A stretch of 64,000 nt of DNA from Agrobacterium tumefaciens. GTDB lineage: Bacteria; Pseudomonadota; Alphaproteobacteria; Rhizobiales; Rhizobiaceae. The notes beneath the pieces are model-generated. The model did not search any database. It worked only from the letters and a program-made list of their open reading frames with translations, and had not been told where the DNA came from. Location: positions 1,748,501-1,812,500 of the forward strand of contig NZ_CP039889.1 of the NCBI RefSeq assembly GCF_005221325.1. Reading direction: 5' to 3'. The position numbers were made by a program, and so were the translations under genes. Within the stretch, counting starts at the first letter, position 1. Each line of letters starts with the position of its first letter. This document shows positions 1-9,406 of this stretch, piece after piece.

Positions 1-606
1 TTCAAAACCTGCATGAGCACTCGTTCCCCGGAAGGAGAAATAGAGCTGGTTGGTTGCCAGCATGCGGGCGTTATAGGCAAGGTTTTCATCCCACGGATGC
101 CAGGTGAAAGCCACATCGACATCGGAGAACAATCCTTCGCGCGCCATATACGCTTTGCCGCCACCGCCTTCTTCGGCTGGGCAACCATAATAACGGATCG
201 TGCCCGCCAGCCCCAGTTCGTCCTTGCAGGCCTTGAGGGCAAGAATGGCGGCGAGCGCGCCGGTGCCCAACAGGTTGTGACCACAGCCATGCCCATTGCC
301 GCCTGCGACGACGGGATCGTGATGGGTAACGCCGCTTTTCTGGCTGAGGCCTGTCAGCGCATCAAATTCGCCCAGTATCGCAACGACCGGCTGGCCATCG
401 CCATAACTGGCTACAAAAGCTGTCTCTATATTGCCGGCATTGCGCGTGACGTCAAAGCCGGCTTTTTCCAGTTCATCCGCCAGAAGTGCTGCCGAGCGTG
501 TCTCTTCATAACGGATTTCCGCAAAGGACCAGATTGCATCGGACACCGACTTCAGATTGTCAGATTGGGTGGCGACGGTCCGTTCGATAATGTCGAGATA
601 GGTCAT
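1..606 (-). CDS. M20 family amidohydrolase/peptidase (AbgB-like), partial
   Basis: Only the first 202 codons lie in the window; the gene continues past the left edge. The frame opens at the ATG ending at 606 and reads MTYLDIIERTVATQ. It contains GNGHGCGHNLLG, the metal-binding GHxCGH signature of M20 metallo-amidohydrolases, and then CPAEEGGGGK with the catalytic/metal-binding Glu pair. The branch resembles the p-aminobenzoyl-glutamate hydrolase B subunit and related amidohydrolases, which cleave an amide bond in the cytoplasm with two divalent metals. It starts 9 bases after the stop of the MFS transporter, so the two are almost surely one transcript: import, then hydrolysis. The exact substrate cannot be read from the sequence. 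Confidence 0.88.
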   Translation of the reverse strand, partial: MTYLDIIERTVATQSDNLKSVSDAIWSFAEIRYEETRSAALLADELEKAGFDVTRNAGNIETAFVASYGDGQPVVAILGEFDALTGLSQKSGVTHHDPVVAGGNGHGCGHNLLGTGALAAILALKACKDELGLAGTIRYYGCPAEEGGGGKAYMAREGLFSDVDVAFTWHPWDENLAYNARMLATNQLYFSFRGTSAHAGFE

Positions 607-615
607 TTGCTTCCT

Positions 616-1839
616 TCAGGCGGTCTGTTCGACAGGCTTGTTGCCGTGAACGGCGGGAAAGGTGGTGGCGATAACGCAGACGAGAACTGCGCAGGCAACG
701 ATCACCGAAAACGCAATCCCGTAATTTTGATTGGTTGCCGAAAGGATGGCTCCGATCAGCATGGGAGATGCAAACGAGCCGAGCTGCGCGAGCGAATTGA
801 TCAGACCCGTTGCTGTACCCACTGTGTTCTGCGGGAAATGCTTCATGATGCTGACGAACACGCTGATCGAGATCGCATTCAGGAAAACGTTCGAAACCGT
901 CAGATAGGCGAAGGCGAGCGGAATGGATTCCTCATTGGCCATGAGATAGATGAATATCGCCGATACGGCTGAGCCGATGCAGATGAGATACTTTTCCTTC
1001 TGGTGGAAGAAGCGGTCGAGCAGCCAGCCGCAGGTCAGGAACGAGATGAAGCCCAGCGCCGGTGGGATCATCGAGTAGGCGCCCATTTGCACCATGCTCA
1101 TGCCCTTGACCTTCACCCAGTAGGATGGCAGCCATGACTGCAGACCCCAGAACACGATGTTGGTGAAGAAATAAACCAGCGTGATCTTCCAAGTCAGCGA
1201 GTTTTTCAACAGCGCACCGATGCGCTTCTTTTCCGAAACCTTCGCCACCTTCTCCTTGACGACAGGCGCGTCGTTCGCCGGCTTCATGACGAAGAATAGC
1301 GCTGCCGAGAGGAGAAGCCCGACGCCGCCGAGGACAAAGAACATCATCTGCCAGCTGTGTGCCGCGATCAAAGCGGTAATGACGATGGAACCAACCGCAA
1401 AACCAACTGACGCTCCTGACTGGAGGACCGACTTGGCGCGCGCCATTTGCGACTTCTCGAAGTGTTCGGTGATCGCCACGGAGCCGCCTGCGGGAAAGAC
1501 TGCCTCGCCGGCGCCGGTCACGGCGCGTGCCGCAGCAAGGCCTACGGCGTTGTGAACAGCACCTGATACGGCCGTTCCCAGCGACCAGACCGCTACGGCG
1601 GAACTCAGCACGCGCCGCGCCCCGAAGCGGTCCACCAGGTAGCCGCCAATCAGCTGCGTCATCGAATAGGCCAGGAAAAAGGCACTGATGATCATACCCT
1701 GATGATCAGGGGAAAGGCCGAACTCCTCGCTGATGGGAATGATCGCGATATTGATGGCGGTCTTGTCGATGAAACCCACGACCCAGCACAGGAACAACAT
1801 TCCTATGATGACATGACGACGCTGTATTTTTGAAAACAT
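616..1839 (-). CDS. MFS transporter (anion:cation symporter-like)
   Basis: This 407-residue protein has the twelve-helix pattern of the major facilitator superfamily. The N-terminus reads HVIIGMLFLCWVVGFIDKTA, and the loop GGYLVDRFGARRV after helix 2 is the MFS motif A (G-x3-D-R-x-G-x-R-R). A charged linker (VVKEKVAKVSEKKR, about residue 195) separates the two six-helix halves. The family is the ACS type that imports organic anions by proton symport. The next gene downstream encodes an M20 amidohydrolase, so the cargo is probably an amide-containing acid that this hydrolase cleaves. A PucR-type regulator is divergently transcribed and probably controls the pair. A GGGA Shine-Dalgarno element precedes the ATG. 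Confidence 0.9.
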   Translation of the reverse strand: MFSKIQRRHVIIGMLFLCWVVGFIDKTAINIAIIPISEEFGLSPDHQGMIISAFFLAYSMTQLIGGYLVDRFGARRVLSSAVAVWSLGTAVSGAVHNAVGLAAARAVTGAGEAVFPAGGSVAITEHFEKSQMARAKSVLQSGASVGFAVGSIVITALIAAHSWQMMFFVLGGVGLLLSAALFFVMKPANDAPVVKEKVAKVSEKKRIGALLKNSLTWKITLVYFFTNIVFWGLQSWLPSYWVKVKGMSMVQMGAYSMIPPALGFISFLTCGWLLDRFFHQKEKYLICIGSAVSAIFIYLMANEESIPLAFAYLTVSNVFLNAISISVFVSIMKHFPQNTVGTATGLINSLAQLGSFASPMLIGAILSATNQNYGIAFSVIVACAVLVCVIATTFPAVHGNKPVEQTA

Positions 1840-1901
1840 ATCAGAAGTTCCCTTTTTTTGACTTTGTGCCTTTGTCGCATTGCCAGGGAAAAAATCGATG
1901 T

Positions 1902-1928
1902 TTATTCCTCTATAATACCAGAGAATAA
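1902..1928. promoter_or_regulatory. Imperfect inverted repeat over a TATAAT box in the divergent intergenic region
   Basis: The arms TTATTCCTCT (1902-1911) and AGAGAATAA (1920-1928) are complementary apart from one extra C. They enclose TATAAT at 1911-1916, a perfect -10 hexamer for the rightward PucR-type gene. A regulator bound here would cover the promoter. I see no clear -35 element. The pairing is visible in the sequence; the operator role is inference. Confidence 0.45.
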
Positions 1929-1954
1929 TATGTGTAGATCACCATGAGGTCGCC

Positions 1955-3859
1955 TTGGAAATTACGCTGTCTTCTCATCCGGAGCTGAGCAGAATGCAGC
2001 ACGAAGGCGTGCTGCGCTTTGAAGATGTCGACGTGGAAACTGAGCAGACAGTCGCCCTGCTGTCCCACATAATTGAGCGAAGCGACGACACGTTCCGTTT
2101 GGTGATCGACCACTCCTATTTTACGGCAAAACGCACGATTTTCGAGGTTTCCGCCGAGCACGGCGAACAGGTCACCACGCGGGTCGTTGCTGCCGTTCAG
2201 GAGGCGGTCATTGCCGTACAGACCAAGACCGTGGAAATGCTGGCATCTGTCAATGCCGCGGTGATCAACTCCCTGGACGATCAGGAAATTGTCCATAGTG
2301 TCCTTGCTGAGGTAATGAACGTGCTGCCGCATGCGGATGCCGGCGTCTTTCGGCTGTTCGACGAGGAAAGCGGTTATCTTAACCCGGTGTCGCATCAAGG
2401 GTTGCCGGATGACTATACGCATTACCGCTTGCAGCCGAATGAATCCGTCTCCGGCGAGGTCTTCGTAACCGGTGTCCCTGCCATTCACAATGGAAGGCAG
2501 AACATCATTGATGCCCACCGTGTGATGAGCCCCGAAAGCCAGTCTTTCATGGAACGGTCGAAGATTGCCAACGCCTTGCTTTGCGTGCCTGTTGCCGCGG
2601 AAGGCAAGCGCCTTGGCACATTGACCACATTGTGCTTTTCACCGCGCGGCGCCTTCTCGCCGTTTGACCGTACGGTTTTGGAATCATTGGCTGCTCAGGT
2701 TGCCGTCGCGTATAAGCGTTCGCTCACCTATAAGAACGCTATCGCGACATCGAGCCGGCTTGAAAAAATGCGGAGCGACCTGGCAAGCAAGAATGCCGAA
2801 CTCGACCGCGCCGTGGAGTTGCACGACAAGCTTTTACGTATTTTTTCCACCAGCGGAAGTCTGGTAGAGCGGCTGGATCTGGTTGCAGGCTTGTTCGGCG
2901 TCGAGTTTCGATTTGAGAACGTGCTCGGCGTCGACCACCGGTCCCAAGGCTGGACAGATCACCGCGACAGTCTAGAGCAGATCGTTGAAGTCGCTGAAGC
3001 CCCCGTGGGTTTTTTTCATTTCCGCCCCATTGAGGATGTGCTCTTTCAACGGGCGCTTTTCGGCACGCTTTCTGCGTTCGTGGCATTGGATTTTGTCCGC
3101 GACATGTCGAGGCTCGATGTCCTGAACGCAAGCAAGAGAGCCTATTTCGAGGATATTTTGAAAGGCGTCGATAGTCGTGGCCGCCTCGACCATTTCGGGT
3201 TCCGGTTGGAGCGCTTCCATCAGATCCTTGTCGCGAAAGTGTCTGGTCCACTTTCGCCTGACGCTCGACTGTCTCTCCACAGGTCTCAAACAAATCTGCA
3301 GAACGCGATCAAGCTGTCGAATGCGCTTATTTTTCATCAGGACGATCAGATTATCATAGTCTTCTCCGCGTCCACTGCGGCTGCACTTGCCAGAAATCTC
3401 AACGCCATGATGGACAGGGTGTTGCACCTTGATATCCAGATGGGCGCAAGCGTGGTTTACGACCTGACCGAATTCCACTCGATGGCGAAAACTCAGGCGC
3501 AACGAGCTGCCGAATGCCTCGTGCGGCGCGGACAGTCAGGGATATTGTCACATCAGGATATGGGGATCGAAGCTCTGTTGAGTGGACGCGACCGGCATGA
3601 AATCATCGACTTTGTCCATGAGGTTCTTGCTCCGCTTCTTCACGACCAGAAACACGAATTTCTCTTTGAGACCTTGCGCAGCTATGTACGAGAGGGAAAA
3701 TCCGCCACGCGCACAGCTGCCTATCTGAAGATACATAACAATACGCTGTATCAACGACTTGCCAGAATCGAAACGCTGACCGGCCGAAAAATTTCGAACG
3801 CAGAAGACTTCACGCTTTTAAGCGTCGCGTGCCAGCTTTATTCAACTTACTCCGGCTGA
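1955..3859 (+). CDS. GAF-domain transcriptional activator with PucR-type C-terminal HTH
   Basis: This 634-residue protein has a GAF sensor domain at about residues 105-255 (DAGVFRLFDEESGYLNPV ... LLCVPVAAEGKRLGTLTTLC). A short coiled linker (LEKMRSDLASKNAELDRAV) follows, then a middle region, and a C-terminal helix-turn-helix of the PucR/CdaR class (residues about 575-630; YVREGKSATRTAAYLKIHN, then NTLYQRLARIETLTG). The longest frame begins with TTG at 1955; the first in-frame ATG is at 1994. PucR-type proteins activate purine, proline or sugar-diacid catabolism. This one is divergent from the MFS/M20 pair and probably senses their substrate through GAF. The target genes are inferred from position. 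Confidence 0.82.
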   Translation: MEITLSSHPELSRMQHEGVLRFEDVDVETEQTVALLSHIIERSDDTFRLVIDHSYFTAKRTIFEVSAEHGEQVTTRVVAAVQEAVIAVQTKTVEMLASVNAAVINSLDDQEIVHSVLAEVMNVLPHADAGVFRLFDEESGYLNPVSHQGLPDDYTHYRLQPNESVSGEVFVTGVPAIHNGRQNIIDAHRVMSPESQSFMERSKIANALLCVPVAAEGKRLGTLTTLCFSPRGAFSPFDRTVLESLAAQVAVAYKRSLTYKNAIATSSRLEKMRSDLASKNAELDRAVELHDKLLRIFSTSGSLVERLDLVAGLFGVEFRFENVLGVDHRSQGWTDHRDSLEQIVEVAEAPVGFFHFRPIEDVLFQRALFGTLSAFVALDFVRDMSRLDVLNASKRAYFEDILKGVDSRGRLDHFGFRLERFHQILVAKVSGPLSPDARLSLHRSQTNLQNAIKLSNALIFHQDDQIIIVFSASTAAALARNLNAMMDRVLHLDIQMGASVVYDLTEFHSMAKTQAQRAAECLVRRGQSGILSHQDMGIEALLSGRDRHEIIDFVHEVLAPLLHDQKHEFLFETLRSYVREGKSATRTAAYLKIHNNTLYQRLARIETLTGRKISNAEDFTLLSVACQLYSTYSG

Positions 3860-3947
3860 ACCTTGTCACAGGGATCGGCTCTTTGATGCATGCATGGAAC
3901 CACGTCGAATTCGGGGTGCAACGCCACGCGGAACCGACACATGACTA

Positions 3948-5570
3948 TCAGAGTGAGGGGCTCTTTTCCGCTTTTTCGACAGGCGTCGCCTGGATGACTT
4001 CAGGAGCAGCGCCGTATGCTGATTTGTTGTGCCGCTGGAAGACGATAAATTTCTCGGCGGGGAGGGGTCTCGAAAAAAGCCAGCCCTGACCGAAATCCAC
4101 ACCGTGTTCCCGTAGATAGGCTGCCTGTTCCTCGGTCTCGATACCTTCGGCGACGGAGAACAGTCCAAGTTCGCGCGCCATCCCGATAATGTGGAGCGTA
4201 ACGGTGCTGGTCGCCGTATTCCTGCCGATCGTATCGACGAAGGACTTGTCGATTTTCAGGGCGTCGAGGGGAAGCCCCTGCAGATATTGAAGGCTGGAAT
4301 AGCCGGTTCCGAAATCATCGATTGCGACGGAATGCCCGGCTTTGCGTGCTCTATCCAACGTGATGCGCGCCGCATCGATGTCGATGAACCCGCGCTCCGT
4401 CGCTTCGAGCCAGATTTGCTGCTTGCGGATACCGGCAGGTTTCAGACGCTGGTCGATGAACTCCAGAATTCGTCCGGTTTTGACATCCTCGGCACAGAGA
4501 TTGACGGCGATGTGCAGGGTGCGATCCGCGACGAGTATCGAGCCGATGTCTGCAATAATGGCCTCGACCACCTGATCGGTGATCGGCTCTATCAATCCCG
4601 TTTCCTCGGCGAGGGGAATGAAAAGATCTGGCCTGACAAGTGTGCCGTCTGGCCGTCTCCAGCGGACGAGTGCCTCCGCGCCAACGCATATATGGGTCTT
4701 GAGGTCGATAATCGGCTGATAATGGACGACAAATTCACGCTTCCGGACCGCGATTTCCAATTCAGCCTGTGGCGACAACCGCTTGCGCGACATCCACACG
4801 ATTATGCCGACGATAAAGGATGCAATGAATACTCCGATCGGTAAAAGAACGATCAGCTCGCGTGCGAGTTTCTCTCGGATCGCCGCTCTCGGTTCGAGAA
4901 CGACCGCCGTCAGCCCACCGTCTTTTACAACCGAATAGAGCGAGGCATCGTTGATCCCTCGGCTCGCCTGCGCCGCGAGTGCGACAACAATGTCCGCATC
5001 CGGCTGGTTCTGCGTGCTGATGACCTGCTCCTGATCGTTGAGGAGCGCAAGGGCCATTCCGTCTCGCAGCATGATGTCGACAAAGCGGGAAGGGGCGACG
5101 AGCGCGTTATGATGGCCGAGGTGCAGACTGGTCATCCGGTCGCCATGGCTGACGGCCGGCTCAATCCGCAATGTTACTTCGATGCCTTCGGGCGTGACGT
5201 AGTCGACATGGGACTTTGAGATGGTTCCCGTGGTGCCGCCCCAGGAGGTACATTTGATGACGTCGTTTTCGAAATAGCCGATCTCCTCGATCGACGGGAC
5301 GTTGATCGTCACGATCCGCATTTGCGCGATGTGTTGATCCGAACACGCAGGAAGATGCGCGGCTTCAATTGCTTCCAGTGCGCCTTGCGCTTCCTTGAAT
5401 GTATTGCCGGCGCGCGCGAGTGCCCTTTGGGCAACGAGGTCCAGAATGTCGAGTTCCTTTTGGACGGCGACCCGCCAGGAGGTCCAGGCCATGGCGGCAA
5501 TGGGAAGTGCTGCTCCCAGCAGGGCCAGAACTATCCCCACGGCTATTACACGCCAACGTCGAGCCCGCAT
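3948..5570 (-). CDS. Membrane c-di-GMP phosphodiesterase, CSS-motif + EAL domain (PdeC-like)
   Basis: This protein of about 540 residues has an N-terminal membrane helix (VIAVGIVLALLGAALPIAAM), a periplasmic CSS-motif sensor domain (residues about 35-235, with IKCTSWG), a second helix (LIVLLPIGVFIASFIVGIIV) and a cytoplasmic EAL domain (about 275-525). The EAL domain keeps GAEALVRWRRP, the catalytic EAL signature, and DDFGTGYSSLQYL with the metal-binding DDFGTG. The key residues suggest an active phosphodiesterase hydrolysing c-di-GMP to pGpG. In E. coli homologues the CSS cysteines respond to periplasmic redox state. The ATG at 5570 has GGAG about 7 bases upstream; a GTG two codons earlier is the alternative. 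It is monocistronic. A decayed relative of the CSS part lies at 20600-20673. Confidence 0.9.
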   Translation of the reverse strand: MRARRWRVIAVGIVLALLGAALPIAAMAWTSWRVAVQKELDILDLVAQRALARAGNTFKEAQGALEAIEAAHLPACSDQHIAQMRIVTINVPSIEEIGYFENDVIKCTSWGGTTGTISKSHVDYVTPEGIEVTLRIEPAVSHGDRMTSLHLGHHNALVAPSRFVDIMLRDGMALALLNDQEQVISTQNQPDADIVVALAAQASRGINDASLYSVVKDGGLTAVVLEPRAAIREKLARELIVLLPIGVFIASFIVGIIVWMSRKRLSPQAELEIAVRKREFVVHYQPIIDLKTHICVGAEALVRWRRPDGTLVRPDLFIPLAEETGLIEPITDQVVEAIIADIGSILVADRTLHIAVNLCAEDVKTGRILEFIDQRLKPAGIRKQQIWLEATERGFIDIDAARITLDRARKAGHSVAIDDFGTGYSSLQYLQGLPLDALKIDKSFVDTIGRNTATSTVTLHIIGMARELGLFSVAEGIETEEQAAYLREHGVDFGQGWLFSRPLPAEKFIVFQRHNKSAYGAAPEVIQATPVEKAEKSPSL

Positions 5571-5768
5571 CGTCACTCTCCAAAAGGGATCCTGTGCATT
5601 TATAGTCGTGTTCGCCTTAATTTTTGCTATGGGCAGAGGGAGAGTGAACGCCTTCGGTCATCCGGATACAAGAAGCTGACAAAGGCACCGGCCAACAATT
5701 TTTCGGTCCCGAAAGCGAAGTGAAGAGCCCAATTCCTGCGGCGCAAGGATCACAGGTCCGACGATCCT

Positions 5769-5780
5769 GACCGGCCGGTC
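5769..5780. repeat. 12-base perfect palindrome downstream of the secreted hypothetical gene
   Basis: GACCGGCCGGTC lies just past the 3' end of the leftward gene that stops at 5796. As RNA it could form a GC-rich hairpin, but there is no U tract. It may be a processing or weak termination signal. Function is not established. Confidence 0.3.
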
Positions 5781-5795
5781 GGTCAAAGGTGCGGC

Positions 5796-6908
5796 CTACT
5801 GATCCAGATCGATCGAAGGTCGCGCATTGTTTTTGAACAGGGGTTCAACACGTTGGCCAGACAGGGTCCTGGCATTCCACGCATGCGGAGCAGGCAGGAC
5901 CGGTGGCTGGTCCTCTTGCCAGACATGCACAGCCACAGTGACCGTCATGCCGCCGACACTTGCGACGGTATTTTCCAGGACTTCGAGCGTGGAGCCGTCG
6001 CGTGTTGAATTCACATAGGTCACGGTCCGTGACTTTTCGGCGCTTCTGACCTCCGCCAACTGAGTTTCGGTCAGTTGCTTCGCCCGGTCTCCGAAACTTG
6101 CGATCATGCCGTCGATCGAAGATCGCTGCGATTGCATAAGGGCAACCGGATCGTAGGTTATCTTCGCGGTGAACGTGGCTGTTTGCCTGATCTTATCGGC
6201 GGCTTCGAGTTTCCAGACGGTGCTTGTCGGAACGAGCATGCCTTTCAACTCTTCATTGCCTTCAACCGTCCACTCCCGCCCGATATCGGTGGTGAAAGCT
6301 TCGGAAGACTGCCCAAGCGCAAGGATCATGCTTTCCGGCGCAAGAACGTCGATAATAGTGAGTGGGTTACTTTTGACGGTCTGAAGCATGCGAGAGGCTG
6401 TGCTATCTGGCGAAGATGTGGACAGCAGCCTTTCCATATTGGCGACGACTTGATCCGCGCCGACGAGCGCCGTCGGAGTACCGCTCGGATCGGTCTCGAA
6501 TTCCAATTGCTGAACACCGTAGGCGGCAAGTGAATTGCGAAACATGGCGTTCATCGGATAGGAATCGGCAGCGTCCGTTGCATCCGGGGGAATGTCGGCT
6601 GAAAGCTTCCATTGCACCCGCATGCCCTCGTCGTACCGTGACAGCACCGTTGCCGATTGACGGAAATCGCCACGCATGACAACGGCCGATGCTTCCGGCT
6701 TGTCGAACCAAAGCGACATGTCGGTCTCGGTCGTCTTTTGGACGCGATAGTGAAGTTCAGTCCCGACGGCAGGCGCATAAGGCGGAACAGTCACGCTCTC
6801 CGCCGCCTGCGCGGGGCCGACTGCTATCGTTGGCTGGAATATCAGCCCGACAGCAAGAAAGAGGGAAGGGGCCAGACCGATAGTGCGGCGCGTTACGTTC
6901 GTGCGAAT
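5796..6908 (-). CDS. Secreted protein of unknown function, start codon problem
   Basis: I do not recognise the family. From the first conventional in-frame start (GTG at 6794) the product is 332 residues, begins TVPPYAPAVGTELHYRVQKT and looks like a soluble, mostly beta protein. The reading frame is open much further upstream, and the extra 38 codons encode a convincing signal peptide: a basic region (RTNVTRR), a hydrophobic core (LAPSLFLAVGLIF) and an AQA-A cleavage site. That part has no ATG, GTG or TTG. A GGAGG lies 8 bases before an ATT codon at 6908. An ATG at 6914 is in frame, but the next codon is TAA. The true gene may start at ATT, or be a start-proximal nonsense mutant. The coordinates given use the ATT. 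Confidence 0.6.
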   Translation of the reverse strand: MRTNVTRRTIGLAPSLFLAVGLIFQPTIAVGPAQAAESVTVPPYAPAVGTELHYRVQKTTETDMSLWFDKPEASAVVMRGDFRQSATVLSRYDEGMRVQWKLSADIPPDATDAADSYPMNAMFRNSLAAYGVQQLEFETDPSGTPTALVGADQVVANMERLLSTSSPDSTASRMLQTVKSNPLTIIDVLAPESMILALGQSSEAFTTDIGREWTVEGNEELKGMLVPTSTVWKLEAADKIRQTATFTAKITYDPVALMQSQRSSIDGMIASFGDRAKQLTETQLAEVRSAEKSRTVTYVNSTRDGSTLEVLENTVASVGGMTVTVAVHVWQEDQPPVLPAPHAWNARTLSGQRVEPLFKNNARPSIDLDQ

Positions 6909-7008
6909 TTACATGCCCTCCGGTTACTGCTCTTCCAACACCTGACATGCCGATTTGATACTGTCTATCCCAAGTACAACGCCATACCGCTCCTGTGGGC
7001 AGTGATTT

Positions 7009-7491
7009 TTAATCATTGAGAACTGTCCTGGGTCGCGATTCCGCGACCATTGCACTCAGGCGGTGTTGCAGTTCGGGCGGTTCGAATTCCATCCGCACGC
7101 AGCCGAGGGCGTAGCACATTGCGGGCGTGAACGGCATCCAGGCTCTCAAGAGATCGAGCAGCTCATCGGACATCATATTTTCCAGCGGGTCGACACCCAA
7201 TTGGCCGAGCGCTCGTTCGTGATCGGGCATCTTTGCTTGCGCGATAATGGCAAGGGTGCGTCTTAACACTGAACCTCTTGGCTCGTGATGCAGGTTCGTT
7301 GACCACCACCATGCATCGACGTCCGCAAGATAGGCGGCAATATAGGTTTCCGCAGTCATTGCCGGCTCGCCCAAAGCGGCCATATCCGGAACCCATGAGG
7401 GATCCGATGCAATTTCGGATGGTGAAAATATCCCGGGAGGTGGCGTGTCGGAGCGGTTCGTCTTCAGGCCTGGTTTGCGATGGCGTGTCAT
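7009..7491 (-). CDS. Hypothetical protein (about 160 aa) at the end of the sugar ABC operon
   Basis: This soluble protein is rich in Trp, Glu and Leu. It has segments such as AYLADVDAWWWSTNLHHEP and DELLDLLRAWMPFTP and no membrane helix or signal peptide. It vaguely recalls small DUF6869-like proteins, but I cannot assign it. A longer frame starts at 7599 inside the ATPase gene; the ATG at 7491, 13 bases after the ATPase stop, avoids that overlap. It is the last gene of the leftward LacI-FAD oxidoreductase-ABC operon, so it may be co-transcribed with the importer. Function is unknown. Confidence 0.55.
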   Translation of the reverse strand: MTRHRKPGLKTNRSDTPPPGIFSPSEIASDPSWVPDMAALGEPAMTAETYIAAYLADVDAWWWSTNLHHEPRGSVLRRTLAIIAQAKMPDHERALGQLGVDPLENMMSDELLDLLRAWMPFTPAMCYALGCVRMEFEPPELQHRLSAMVAESRPRTVLND

Positions 7492-7504
7492 GACGAGTGG
7501 TCCG

Positions 7505-8548
7505 CTAGTTGAGGCGTTGACTGGTTCTGGCATCGAACAGGTGGATCGATGCCAGATCGGGCTGAACCTGGATCGTCGCGCCCGGCTGCGCCTGTACACG
7601 CTCGCGGAAAATACCGATGACCTTGTGACGGCCGAGCATCATCGTCACCTGCGTTTCCGACCCCATTGGCTCGACCAGCAAAACGGTCGCGGTGAGGCCA
7701 TGGTTGGCCAGTTCGAAATGTTCCGGGCGGATGCCGTATATCGCATCGCCCGAGACGGGGCCAGGGGGCAGGGGCAGGACGACGCCGTCAGCCTCGAAGC
7801 CATTGGCGGTGAGTCGTCCCTCGATGAAGTTCATCGCCGGCGAACCGATGAAGCCGGCGACAAACGGATTGGCCGGCCGGTCATAGAGCTCGAGCGGCGC
7901 CCCGCACTGCTCGACCCGTCCGGCATTCATCACCACGATCTTGTCGGCCATGGTCATGGCTTCCACCTGGTCATGCGTAACATAAACGGTGGTGACGCCC
8001 AGACGCTGGTGCAACCCCTTGATTTCACCACGCATCACGACGCGCAGCTTGGCATCGAGATTACTGAGCGGTTCATCGAACAGAAAAACCTGCGGATTGC
8101 GGACGATCGCTCGACCCATGGCGACGCGTTGCCGTTGCCCGCCGGAAAGCTGGCGGGGGAACCGTTCGAGCAGTGGCGTCAGCCCCAATATGTCTGCCGC
8201 CCAGTTCACCCGCTCAGTGATCTCGGCCTTGCTGCCGCCGCGATGCTCAAGCGAAAAAGCCATGTTTCTGGCCACGCTCATATGCGGATAAAGCGCATAG
8301 TTTTGAAAGACCATGGCGATGTCGCGGTCTTTTGGCTCGATCTCGTTGACGACACGGCCGCTGATCGAGATATCGCCGCTGGTCACGGTTTCAAGGCCTG
8401 CGATCATCCGCAACAAAGTGGATTTGCCACAGCCCGAAGGGCCGACGAGGACAACGAATTCGCCATCGGCAATATCGATATCGACACCATGGATGGTGGC
8501 GAATGCGCCATAGCTTTTCTTGACGGATCTAAGGGTAACGGGTGCCAT
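7505..8548 (-). CDS. ABC transporter ATP-binding protein, MsmK/UgpC type
   Basis: The 347-residue ATPase has Walker [10 protein letters not shown] (residues about 37-45), the signature [15 protein letters not shown] and Walker [13 protein letters not shown] followed by the switch histidine (VYVTHD). A C-terminal TOBE-type regulatory domain (about 245-340) follows. This architecture belongs to the CUT1 family that energises di-/oligosaccharide and glycerol-phosphate importers. It lies directly downstream of two matching permeases and a periplasmic binding protein, so it should power that complex at the inner membrane. Confidence 0.95.
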   Translation of the reverse strand: MAPVTLRSVKKSYGAFATIHGVDIDIADGEFVVLVGPSGCGKSTLLRMIAGLETVTSGDISISGRVVNEIEPKDRDIAMVFQNYALYPHMSVARNMAFSLEHRGGSKAEITERVNWAADILGLTPLLERFPRQLSGGQRQRVAMGRAIVRNPQVFLFDEPLSNLDAKLRVVMRGEIKGLHQRLGVTTVYVTHDQVEAMTMADKIVVMNAGRVEQCGAPLELYDRPANPFVAGFIGSPAMNFIEGRLTANGFEADGVVLPLPPGPVSGDAIYGIRPEHFELANHGLTATVLLVEPMGSETQVTMMLGRHKVIGIFRERVQAQPGATIQVQPDLASIHLFDARTSQRLN

Positions 8549-8563
8549 GGGTCAGCCTTTCGG

Positions 8564-9406
8564 TTAGCCTTTGAGGCCGGTATGGGCGAGGCCTTCGACG
8601 AATTGTTTCTGCGCGACGATGAAGACGATGAGTACGGGGATGGCGGTCATCGTTGCGGCGGCAAGCTGGATGTTCCACATCGGCCCGCCATAGGCGTCGG
8701 TAAATTGGGTCAGTGCCTGGGGCAGTGTGAACTTGTCGGGGCTGGAGAGGAAGACGATGGGTTCGAGATAGAGGTTCCAGCTGCCGAGAAATGTGAAGAT
8801 CGCAACGGCAGCCAGTGCCGGACGGGCAAGCGGCAGGGCGATGGTCCAGAATATCTTGAACCGGCCGAGCCCATCGACCCGAGCAGCTTCCTCCAGTTCG
8901 ACGGGTAAGGAGATGAAGAACTGGCGCATGATGAAGGTGGCGAATACCGCCGGCGCGCCGAAGATCGGCACCAGGATCAGCGGCCAGTGTGTGTTGATCA
9001 TGCCCCATTTGAGAAACATCCGGAACAAAGGAACCAGCGTCACTTCGGACGGGATCAGCAATCCCACCAGCACCACCATGAAGATGGCGTTGGCGAAGGG
9101 AAACCGGATACGCGCAAAGGCATATCCCGCCATTGAAGCCACAGCCATGGTGCCGACGGTGACGATTGCGGCGATATAGGCGGAGTTCCAGTATTGCAAC
9201 GCGAAGGGCTGTATTTTGAAGACCTCGGAATAGGACGAAAAATCGAAGGCGCGTGGCCAGATATCCGGCGGAAAGGCAAATATCTGGCTGACCGGTTTGA
9301 CCGACGACGTTACCATCCACCAGGTCGGAAAGACGAAGGGGACAAGCAGCACGCAGAGTATGAAGTAGATCAGCGCCTGCGCGCGTGGGCTGAGTTCAGT
9401 TTTCAT
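8564..9406 (-). CDS. Carbohydrate ABC transporter permease (MalG-like)
   Basis: This inner-membrane permease of about 280 residues has six predicted helices. The EAA loop near residue 185 (EEAARVDGLGRFKIFWTI) docks on the ATPase. The start is the ATG at 9406, which overlaps the upstream permease stop by 11 bases; a longer frame to 9493 lies inside that gene and is rejected. The overlap implies translational coupling with the MalF-like partner. It belongs to the LacI-regulated importer. Confidence 0.93.
   Translation of the reverse strand: MKTELSPRAQALIYFILCVLLVPFVFPTWWMVTSSVKPVSQIFAFPPDIWPRAFDFSSYSEVFKIQPFALQYWNSAYIAAIVTVGTMAVASMAGYAFARIRFPFANAIFMVVLVGLLIPSEVTLVPLFRMFLKWGMINTHWPLILVPIFGAPAVFATFIMRQFFISLPVELEEAARVDGLGRFKIFWTIALPLARPALAAVAIFTFLGSWNLYLEPIVFLSSPDKFTLPQALTQFTDAYGGPMWNIQLAAATMTAIPVLIVFIVAQKQFVEGLAHTGLKG

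Noticed and set aside
7445..8908. Plus-strand frame of about 487 codons opposite the ABC ATPase
   Set aside because: Antisense to a complete ATPase with Walker motifs. Shadow.
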